A DNA stretch of 12,139 bases, from NCBI GenBank assembly GCA_902775835.1, contig CACYNZ010000083.1:1-12139 (forward strand), in the 5' to 3' direction. The notes beneath the pieces were generated by a model that was given only the letters and a program-made list of their open reading frames with translations, did not search any database and was not told the origin of the DNA. The DNA is from an uncultured Eubacteriales bacterium. GTDB lineage: Bacteria > Bacillota_A > Clostridia > Christensenellales > Aristaeellaceae. A program made the translations under genes and the position numbers. Below are positions 7,121-12,139 of the stretch, piece by piece; positions within the stretch are counted from its first letter, which is position 1; every line of letters begins with the position of its first letter.

Positions 7121-7204
7121 ATGTGGAAGGAATGCTCCGGAAAGAGTATAATACAGGGGAATGCCTGTCTTTTCCGGAGCGGAAGGGCAGGGGAGATACT
7201 GTAA
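7121..7204 (+). CDS. Possible 27-residue leader ORF
   Basis: ATG 7121 is preceded at 7 bases by a good GGAGGG (7108-7113) and the frame stops at TAA 7202-7204, 14 bases before the binding-protein start. The peptide (MWKECSGKSIIQGNACLF..., 27 residues) resembles nothing I recognise. The perfect TATAAT box lies inside it, so it can be translated only from a transcript that starts upstream, such as read-through of the terminator. It may be a leader peptide coupling translation to the next gene, or chance. Confidence 0.2.
   Translation: MWKECSGKSIIQGNACLFRSGRAGEIL
7124..7152 (+). promoter_or_regulatory. Candidate sigma-A promoter of the second ABC operon
   Basis: A perfect -10 hexamer TATAAT lies at 7147-7152. 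With 17-bp spacing the -35 would be TGGAAG (7124-7129), only 3 of 6 matches to TTGACA, and no TGn extension is present. Transcription would start near 7159, giving a leader of about 60 nt before the ATG. The weak -35 and the surrounding inverted repeat suggest that it needs an activator or is under repressor control. Confidence 0.6.
7134..7180. repeat. 10-bp inverted repeat flanking the -10 box (putative operator)
   Basis: GCTCCGGAAA (7134-7143) and TTTCCGGAGC (7171-7180) are perfect reverse complements, centred 37 bp apart, with TATAAT and the likely transcription start between them. Each arm carries the small palindrome TCCGGA. This could be a pair of operator half-sites for a local regulator, or in a longer transcript an RNA stem. 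It overlaps the leader hairpin at 7164-7191, so the two RNA structures would exclude each other. Confidence 0.5.
7164..7191 (+). promoter_or_regulatory. Leader hairpin upstream of the AfuA-like gene
   Basis: CCTGTCTTTTCC (7164-7175) can pair with GGAAGGGCAGG (7181-7191) around GGAGC. The stem has about 11 pairs, including two G-U pairs and one bulged T. It would form at the very 5' end of a transcript from the TATAAT promoter and could stabilise the mRNA. It does not cover the CGGAGG ribosome binding site (7205-7210). No known riboswitch consensus was recognised. Confidence 0.4.
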
Positions 7205-7218
7205 CGGAGGAAAAACCG

Positions 7219-8298
7219 ATGAAGAAATTTCTGGCTGGTCTTCTTGCAACAATGATGCTGATCACCATGACGGTCAGTGCGCTGGCTGTCAATGAGGACG
7301 TGGAAGGGGAACTGGTGATCTATTCTTCCATGTATGACTTTGCCATTGACATGATGGATGAAGCGCTGAAAAAGGAATTCCCCAATTTGACCCCGGGCAA
7401 TGACGGAAGCTTCTTCTTCTATTCGGGCACCAGCAAGCTGATCACCAAGATTTATGGTGAAATGGGCGACAACCGTGATCAGCCGCTGGACGCGGACATG
7501 TTCATGGTGGCTGAGCCCGCCTTCTCCCTGGAGCTGAAGGACTACGGCTATCTGCATCCTTTCACGATTGAGAATGCGGATAAAATCCTGCGCTTCCCCT
7601 ATGACAAGGAAGGCTACTGGTACCCGGTGCGCGTGTGCAACATGGTGCTGGCCTACAATCCTGACATGGAAAATGAATGGAAAGAGCGCGGCGTGAATAT
7701 CCCCAAGACATTCAAGGATTTTGCCTATGATCCTTCCCTGGCCGGATACATTTCCATGAGCGACCCGCTGACCAGCGGAACAGCCTATGCGGCTGTCTGC
7801 TCGCTGCTGGACACCTTCGGCGAGGAATATCTGGACAAGCTGGCAGCCAACCGCGTCATGCGCGAGTCCGGCTCAACCGCCATTGCCAAGCTGCAGAGCG
7901 GAGAGTGCGCTGCCATCATGATTTTGGAAGAATCCGTGCTGAAGTATCTGGAAGATGAGGAAAAGCGCGGCAACAATGTGACCAACCTGAAGGTCATCTA
8001 TCCCGAGGACGGCGTGATCCTGATCCCCTCCACGGTGATGATCGTGGCGGAAGAGTATTCCAAGAACGTGAACACCGAAGCGGCGGAAGCCGTGGCCCAG
8101 TGGCTGCTGACGGAAGACGCCCAGCAGCTGATCATGAAGGCGTACATGCATTCCGTGATGGCCGGCATGAAGGATTATCCGCACAACTCGATGGATACGG
8201 ATGAACTGATCAAGAAGGATCTGGGTGTGGACTGGGAGAAAGCCTACCATGACCGCGAACAGATCAACAAGCTGTGGACAGAAAAAGTGACCCAGTAA
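7219..8298 (+). CDS. AfuA/FbpA-type ABC transporter substrate-binding protein
   Basis: The 359-residue periplasmic-binding-protein-like subunit belongs to the Fe3+/thiamine/phosphonate/sugar-phosphate class. Residues 1-23 are a Sec signal peptide (MKKF, hydrophobic core, end SALA before VNED) with a clear type I A-x-A site and no lipobox Cys. The mature protein shows ELVIYSSM at 31-38, YSGTSKLITKIYGE (68-81), DADMFM, and MSDPLTSGTAYAA (180-192), the typical ligand-loop region of this class. No paired Tyr motif of true ferric-iron binders was recognised, so an organic or phosphorylated ligand is as likely as Fe3+. The ATG at 7219 was chosen over an upstream GTG (7123) because it begins the signal peptide and follows CGGAGG by 8 bases; the upstream GTG lies before the promoter. 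It is the first gene of a three-gene importer operon. Confidence 0.9.
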   Translation: MKKFLAGLLATMMLITMTVSALAVNEDVEGELVIYSSMYDFAIDMMDEALKKEFPNLTPGNDGSFFFYSGTSKLITKIYGEMGDNRDQPLDADMFMVAEPAFSLELKDYGYLHPFTIENADKILRFPYDKEGYWYPVRVCNMVLAYNPDMENEWKERGVNIPKTFKDFAYDPSLAGYISMSDPLTSGTAYAAVCSLLDTFGEEYLDKLAANRVMRESGSTAIAKLQSGECAAIMILEESVLKYLEDEEKRGNNVTNLKVIYPEDGVILIPSTVMIVAEEYSKNVNTEAAEAVAQWLLTEDAQQLIMKAYMHSVMAGMKDYPHNSMDTDELIKKDLGVDWEKAYHDREQINKLWTEKVTQ

Positions 8299-8318
8299 AG
8301 CAGAGTGGGACTGCAATG

Positions 8319-8348
8319 ACAGGGGAAGCCGGTTCCGGCTTCCCCTGT
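8319..8348 (+). promoter_or_regulatory. Intercistronic hairpin after the AfuA-like gene, no U-tract
   Basis: ACAGGGGAAGCCGG (8319-8332) and CCGGCTTCCCCTGT (8335-8348) are perfect reverse complements separated by TT (effectively a 13-bp stem with a GTTC loop). The next bases are CCTCGG, so no terminator U-tract. The position, between a binding-protein gene and a permease gene, is the same as for the hairpin at 3138-3165, and the sequences are similar (CAGGGGrAGC core). It probably stabilises the binding-protein mRNA or lowers read-through into the permease gene. Confidence 0.8.
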
Positions 8349-8366
8349 CCTCGGATACACAGGATT

Positions 8367-8379
8367 AGGAGCGGAAGTG
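8367..8379 (+). promoter_or_regulatory. Ribosome binding site deciding the GTG start of the permease gene
   Basis: AGGAG at 8367-8371 lies 5 bases before GTG 8377 and 14 bases before the in-frame ATG at 8386. The spacing favours GTG, giving MKRMEK as the N-terminus. The choice changes the protein by only three residues. Confidence 0.6.
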
Positions 8380-10881
8380 AAAAGGATGGAGAAGGCAGCG
8401 CAGGAAACCCTGCTGAGAAACCGCCATGCAAAACAGACCCGGCTGGCACTGATTCTGGTGCTGATCCTTTCAGCCGGGCTGGTGTATCTCGGTCTCAGAG
8501 GCCAGAACGCGCATGAGGCTTCAGGGTTCAGTTCGGAAAGCGGATTCCAGGCGGTCAGCCAGCTCACAGGGGATGTGGAAAACGCATGGTCGATCATCAG
8601 GCCCCAGGTCGAAGGACTGGATGCGGCACAGAAGCTGCCTTTTGAGCAGGCAGTGCATGCCCTTGTGGTCCGGGCCTGGGAAAGCCAGAAACAGGGGGCC
8701 GGCGCGGATGCGGAGGCGCTGCTGGCCTCGGCCGGGGAAGGAGACCGGTTTCCGCTCACCATGAAAATGCTCTATACCGCCTATCTCGTGAACGGACCCA
8801 AGGTCGGGGCGGGGGATCGCAAGAGTATGGCCGCGCTGAACGGAAGCGACGCGGATGCGTTCCGCTCTCAGCTGCTCGCCTGCGTGACGGATACGGGAGC
8901 TAAGGTGCCCGCGCCTGCCGCGAAACCGGCGGACGGACTCGAAGGCGAAGAGCTCCAGGCCATGATGATGCAGTGCTTCTTCATTTCCAACGGTTCCACG
9001 GAAAGTGCGGTGACGGAGCATGCCAACGCACTGAAAAAAAGCGTGCGTGACAAGGGCATCCAGCTGGAAGCTTTCCGGATGATTACCCAGGGCGGCATGT
9101 CCCCGGTCTGGAACTGGGTGGTGAGCAACAGCAAAACCGTTATCCTCATCGGCATCCTGCTGATGCTGGACACAGTCCTGCTCTGGCTGCTCATGATGTG
9201 GGAAAAGAGCTGGATTGTGGATTTCAAGTGGATCCTGATCCTGCTGATTCTGGATTTCCTTCTGTACTTCCAGATGCTGCCCACCATTTACATGGTGATC
9301 AAGTGCTTCTTCCCTGACGGAAGATTCACCATGGAGACGATCACGAGACTGTATACGGTTTCCCTGAACCTGGAAGCCCTGAAGAATACCATGATCGCGG
9401 CGTTTGCGACCATGATCCTGGGCACGGTGATCGCGTTCCCCCTGGCTTTTCTGGTGGGACGCACGAACCTGTACGGACGCAGGGTTTTCCGCTTCCTGTT
9501 CGTGCTGACCTATATGGTGCCGCCCTATGTGGGTGCCATGGCCTGGCTGCGTCTGATGAACCCGAATGTGGGTTCCATCAACCAGTGGCTGCGTGTGCTG
9601 TTCCATCTGAGCGACGCGCCGGGACCGCTCAACGTGTATACGCTTCCCGGTATGATCTGGGTGCTGACCACGTTCTATTATCCCTATGCGTTTATCACCA
9701 TCAGCCGGGCCATGGAAAAGATGGACCCGTCCCTGGAAGAGGCAAGCCGGATTTCCGGCGCAAGCCCCGTCAAGACCGTATTCACGGTGACGCTGCCCAT
9801 GATGATGCCCTCCCTGATTGCCGGAGCGCTTCTGGTGTTTATCGGGGCTGCCAGCTGCTACGGGATTCCGTCGATTATCGGAACGCCGGGCAACGTGAAC
9901 ACCGTGACCACGCGTATTGTGGAGTATTATTCCCTGGGCGCGCAGAGCATCAATGATGCCACAGGTCTGGCTGTGTTCCTGATGATGGTGGCCCTGCTGA
10001 TCCTGTTCATTTCCGATGTGCTCCTGGCCCGGAAGCAGTATGTCACGGTGTCCGGGAAATCCGTGCAGCCGGTGCTGGTGGACCTGAGAAAATGGCGGCT
10101 TCCGCTGACCATTCTTGTGAGCCTGTTCGCGTTTGTGGTGATCATTCTGCCCTTTGCCACCATCCTGTCCACCTCCTTCAAGGTGGATATTGGCAAGAGC
10201 ATGCTGAATGCCGGCAACTTCACGCTGGACAACTGGACAGGCGTGTTTGCCAGGACGGAAACCATCAGCTGTCTGAAGAATTCCCTCATTTTTGCATCCG
10301 TCGCCGCGACGGTGGGCCTGGTGATAGCCTGTGTCATGAGCTATCTTCTGCAGCGCACTACGATACGCGGACGGAATATTCCGAACTTCCTGATCACCCT
10401 GGGCTCCGGAACCCCGTCCGTGGTGATTGCCCTGGGCCTGATCCTGACCATGCGCGGGAATTTCGGCCTGGACCTGTACAATACCGCATATATTCTCATT
10501 ATTGCCTATCTGATCAAGTATATGATGATGGGCATGCGCACCGTGGTTTCCGCCATGAGTCAGATCCATGTGTCGCTGGAGGAATGCAGTCAGATTTCCG
10601 GCGCCAGCTGGCTGAGGACCATGTTCCGGATCACCGGTCCGCTGATCTTCCCGTCCATCGCGGCAGGCTGGTTCCTCATCTTCATTCCGAGCTTCTATGA
10701 ACTGTCCATGACCACGCTGCTCTATTCCACAACCACCAAGACCATCGGCTATCAGCTCTATGAGTACTGGACCTTTACCAGTCAGCCCCAGAGCTGTGCC
10801 ATGGCGTTCGGAATCCTGCTATTCGTGGTGCTTCTGAACTTTATACTGAGCCGCCTGACCAAGGGCGAGTTCTCGATCTGA
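8377..10881 (+). CDS. FbpB/ThiP-type fused double ABC permease with long N-terminal extension
   Basis: The 834-residue membrane protein forms the whole translocation channel: two homologous permease halves in one chain. Half 1 spans about 283-555, with the EAA loop LEEASRISGASPVKTVF at 453-469. Half 2 spans about 575-830, with LEECSQISGASWLRTMF at 734-750, where Cys replaces the usual second Ala of EAA. Family members are usually about 550 residues. Here residues 1-280 are extra: a membrane segment (about 22-40), a soluble, mostly helical stretch of about 200 residues (41-250) with an Ala/Pro-rich linker at 175-186, then another membrane segment (253-275). By the positive-inside rule the soluble part should lie outside the cell. 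I recognise no known domain in it. It is preceded by the binding-protein gene and followed 14 bases later by the ATPase gene. Confidence 0.9.
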   Translation: MKRMEKAAQETLLRNRHAKQTRLALILVLILSAGLVYLGLRGQNAHEASGFSSESGFQAVSQLTGDVENAWSIIRPQVEGLDAAQKLPFEQAVHALVVRAWESQKQGAGADAEALLASAGEGDRFPLTMKMLYTAYLVNGPKVGAGDRKSMAALNGSDADAFRSQLLACVTDTGAKVPAPAAKPADGLEGEELQAMMMQCFFISNGSTESAVTEHANALKKSVRDKGIQLEAFRMITQGGMSPVWNWVVSNSKTVILIGILLMLDTVLLWLLMMWEKSWIVDFKWILILLILDFLLYFQMLPTIYMVIKCFFPDGRFTMETITRLYTVSLNLEALKNTMIAAFATMILGTVIAFPLAFLVGRTNLYGRRVFRFLFVLTYMVPPYVGAMAWLRLMNPNVGSINQWLRVLFHLSDAPGPLNVYTLPGMIWVLTTFYYPYAFITISRAMEKMDPSLEEASRISGASPVKTVFTVTLPMMMPSLIAGALLVFIGAASCYGIPSIIGTPGNVNTVTTRIVEYYSLGAQSINDATGLAVFLMMVALLILFISDVLLARKQYVTVSGKSVQPVLVDLRKWRLPLTILVSLFAFVVIILPFATILSTSFKVDIGKSMLNAGNFTLDNWTGVFARTETISCLKNSLIFASVAATVGLVIACVMSYLLQRTTIRGRNIPNFLITLGSGTPSVVIALGLILTMRGNFGLDLYNTAYILIIAYLIKYMMMGMRTVVSAMSQIHVSLEECSQISGASWLRTMFRITGPLIFPSIAAGWFLIFIPSFYELSMTTLLYSTTTKTIGYQLYEYWTFTSQPQSCAMAFGILLFVVLLNFILSRLTKGEFSI

Positions 10882-10895
10882 AAGGAGAAATTCGG

Positions 10896-11969
10896 ATGGC
10901 TAGCGTTTCAATCAGGCATGTCACCAAGTCCTTTGGTGAGAATGTGGTGCTCCGGGATTTCCACGAAACCTTTCAGGACGGTGAATTCATTACCCTTCTC
11001 GGGCCCTCCGGCTGCGGCAAGACCACCATGCTCCGCATGATTGCCGGGTTTGAGAAGCCGACCACGGGCGAGATTTACATTGATGATCAGCTGGTTTCCG
11101 GCGGGAAAACCTTTGTGCCTCCGGAAAAGCGGAATATCGGCATGGTGTTCCAGAGCTATGCCGTGTGGCCGCATATGAACGTGTTTGACAATGTGGCGTA
11201 TCCCCTGACCATCAAGAAGGTGAACCGGGCCGAGATCAAAAAGAGCGTGGACCGGATCCTGGGCATTGTGCATCTGTCCCAGTACGCGGGCCGGCTGCCG
11301 AACCAGCTCTCCGGCGGCCAGCAGCAGCGCGTGGCCCTGGCAAGGGCGCTGGTGAGCGCGCCAAAGCTCCTTCTGCTGGATGAGCCGCTGTCGAACCTGG
11401 ATGCCAAGCTCAGGGAGTCCATGCGCTTTGAGATCAAGGAAATCCAGAAGCAACTGGGCATTACCGTGGTGTATGTCACCCATGACCAGACGGAAGCCAT
11501 GGCCATGAGCGACCGGATTTTCCTCATCAACCGCGGGGAAGTGCAGCAGAGCGGAAGCCCGCAGGAAATCTATAACCAGCCGGTCAATCAGTTTGTGGCG
11601 GACTTTCTGGGGAAAGTGGACTTTTTCAAGGGTGAGGCCGGCAACGGCCGGATCGTGTTCCCGGGCATGAGCGGACAGTCGGTGCCCTATACGGGTGACC
11701 GCAAAGGCAGGGTGGATGTGGCCGTGCGCCCGGAAAACCTGTACTTTTCTGAGGACGGCCCGCTGAGCGGTGTTCTGGAAAGCGAGTATTACCTGGGTGA
11801 TGTGGATGACTGCCGCATCCGCGTCGGGGAAACCCTGATGCGCGTGATCGCCGGTGGCTGGGAGTACGGAAAGCGCCGGACCGGGGACAAAGTGCGCATT
11901 GGCATCCGGGACATGATGGTGTTTGAGGATGACGGCATGCTGGAGCGCATGCTTCAGATCCAGACCTGA
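10896..11969 (+). CDS. ABC transporter ATP-binding protein (FbpC/PotA-like)
   Basis: The 357-residue cytoplasmic ATPase powers the importer formed by the two preceding genes. The nucleotide-binding domain shows Walker A GPSGCGKTT (36-44), Q-loop Q86 in GMVFQSYAVWPHM, signature LSGGQQQR (138-145), Walker B LLLLDEP with E163, D-loop SNLD and H-loop H196. All key residues are present. Residues of about 240-357 form a TOBE-like regulatory/ligand domain (VAVRPENLYF; EYYLGDVDDCRIRVG), typical of the Fe3+/spermidine/sugar-phosphate branch. The ATG follows AAAGGAG and lies 14 bases after the permease stop, so translation is probably coupled. It is the last gene before the terminator. Confidence 0.96.
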   Translation: MASVSIRHVTKSFGENVVLRDFHETFQDGEFITLLGPSGCGKTTMLRMIAGFEKPTTGEIYIDDQLVSGGKTFVPPEKRNIGMVFQSYAVWPHMNVFDNVAYPLTIKKVNRAEIKKSVDRILGIVHLSQYAGRLPNQLSGGQQQRVALARALVSAPKLLLLDEPLSNLDAKLRESMRFEIKEIQKQLGITVVYVTHDQTEAMAMSDRIFLINRGEVQQSGSPQEIYNQPVNQFVADFLGKVDFFKGEAGNGRIVFPGMSGQSVPYTGDRKGRVDVAVRPENLYFSEDGPLSGVLESEYYLGDVDDCRIRVGETLMRVIAGGWEYGKRRTGDKVRIGIRDMMVFEDDGMLERMLQIQT

Positions 11970-12002
11970 TGACACGGAGATCCGTGAACAGAATGAATCC
12001 GT

Positions 12003-12054
12003 AAAAGGACCGATTGGGAAGGCATGGCAATATGCCTGTCCAATCGGTCCTTTT
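12003..12054. terminator. Long, probably bidirectional intrinsic terminator
   Basis: AAAAGGACCGATTGG (12003-12017) is perfectly complementary to CCAATCGGTCCTTTT (12040-12054), and a fifth T follows at 12055. An inner stem GGCAT/ATGCC (12021-12025 with 12032-12036) closes a GGCAAT loop, so most of the element is paired. The flanking A4 and T5 tracts mean that it can stop transcription in both directions. It ends the ABC operon 33 bases after the ATPase stop and fits a convergent gene from the right. A small CACGGA/TCCGTG dyad (11973-11986) lies just before it. Confidence 0.9.
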
Positions 12055-12087
12055 TCAGATTCTCTTCCGAAGAAGCGGAATGGGTTA

Positions 12088-12138
12088 TCAGATTTCATGG
12101 CGCTTCCGGATCAGCCGAAGCACATTGCTGCGGCTGAT
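12088..12138 (-). CDS. Possible C-terminal end of a convergent gene (partial)
   Basis: On the minus strand a frame open to the right edge reads ISRSNVLRLIRKRHEI and stops at TGA (complement of 12088-12090). The bidirectional terminator just beyond it suits a convergent gene end. Only 16 residues are visible and a second minus frame is also open (ending ...ADPEAP with its stop near 12097), so the frame and even the existence of the gene are uncertain. No family can be named. Confidence 0.25.
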   Translation of the reverse strand: MSRSNVLRLIRKRHEI

Positions 12139-12139
12139 T

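Larger units (their letters stand above)
7016..7218 (+). other. Inter-operon region: terminator, promoter and leader
   Basis: These 203 bases separate the two operons. They hold an intrinsic terminator (7056-7084), a candidate promoter with TATAAT (7147-7152), an inverted repeat around that box, a leader hairpin and a small possible leader ORF (7121-7204). An in-frame continuation of the upstream frame is also open here: a 59-codon ORF could start at ATG 7025 and end at the same stop (7202-7204). It runs through the terminator and the promoter and has only a weak AGGA site, so it is not called as a gene. Confidence 0.6.

Noticed and set aside
7123..7218. 32-codon upstream extension of the AfuA-like protein from GTG 7123
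   Set aside because: It would place charged sequence before a perfect signal peptide, begins upstream of the -10 box, and the ATG at 7219 has its own CGGAGG site at the right distance.
8521..10569. 682-codon open frame on the minus strand antisense to the permease gene
   Set aside because: Its protein is rich in His, Gln, Gly and Arg in a pattern typical of the reverse complement of GC-rich coding DNA, has no recognisable domain and no ribosome binding site, and the plus-strand permease is unambiguous.
10908..12098. 396-codon minus-strand frame opposite the ATPase gene
   Set aside because: It runs through the bidirectional terminator and is antisense to an ATPase with every motif intact.
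1..12139. CRISPR array, tRNA or rRNA genes, insertion sequence, phage or toxin-antitoxin genes
   Set aside because: No regularly spaced direct repeats, cloverleaf sequences, transposase or integrase motifs were seen, and the window is almost fully occupied by transporter and enzyme genes.

Overview
The window reads as GC-rich (high-50s percent by eye) bacterial DNA. All confidently called genes are on the + strand, with strong Shine-Dalgarno sequences and very short intergenic gaps. The gene families (an LplB/YtcP/LplA-type CUT1 sugar importer, a DUF4982-type GH2 enzyme, Clostridia-like ribosome binding sites) suggest an anaerobic, probably gut or rumen Firmicute of the class Clostridia. A Christensenellales-like lineage is a guess, based mainly on the two solute-binding proteins having type I signal peptides with no lipobox.

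Region 1 (2-583) is a chimeric open frame. The first ~235 bases encode the N-terminal part of an RlmD/RumA-type 23S rRNA (uracil-5-)-methyltransferase (TRAM-like end plus a [10 protein letters not shown] iron-sulfur motif). At about 227-245 the frame changes, without a stop, into the C-terminal ~110 residues of an LplB-type sugar ABC permease. This is either a sequence misjoin at the window edge or a real deletion/recombination.

Region 2 (about 240-7015) is a carbohydrate uptake and processing operon: LplB-like permease (C-terminal part), YtcP-like permease, LplA-like solute-binding protein, a GH2 beta-galactosidase-like enzyme and a CE1/PHB-depolymerase-like esterase with a C-terminal copper-amine-oxidase-N1-like domain. 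Both enzymes lack signal peptides, so imported, possibly acylated, oligosaccharides are probably cut in the cytoplasm. No ATPase gene lies in this operon. An intrinsic terminator at 7056-7084 ends it.

Region 3 (7085-7218) is the control region of the next operon. It has a perfect TATAAT box, a 10-bp inverted repeat flanking that box, a second overlapping hairpin in the leader and a possible 27-codon leader ORF.

Region 4 (7219-11969) is a complete Fe3+/phosphonate/thiamine-type ABC importer (AfuA/FbpABC architecture): solute-binding protein, one 834-residue fused double permease with an unusual ~280-residue N-terminal extension, and an ATPase with a TOBE-like tail. The substrate cannot be told from sequence. 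A long, probably bidirectional, terminator at 12003-12054 follows, and a possible convergent gene end lies on the - strand at the right edge.

In both operons the solute-binding protein gene is followed by a perfect GC-rich hairpin with no U-tract (3138-3165 and 8319-8348). The two hairpins resemble each other and probably set the ratio of binding protein to downstream products. The features most out of the ordinary are the chimera, the long permease extension, the esterase-CuAO fusion and the promoter-flanking inverted repeat. No wholly new defence or mobile system is visible.
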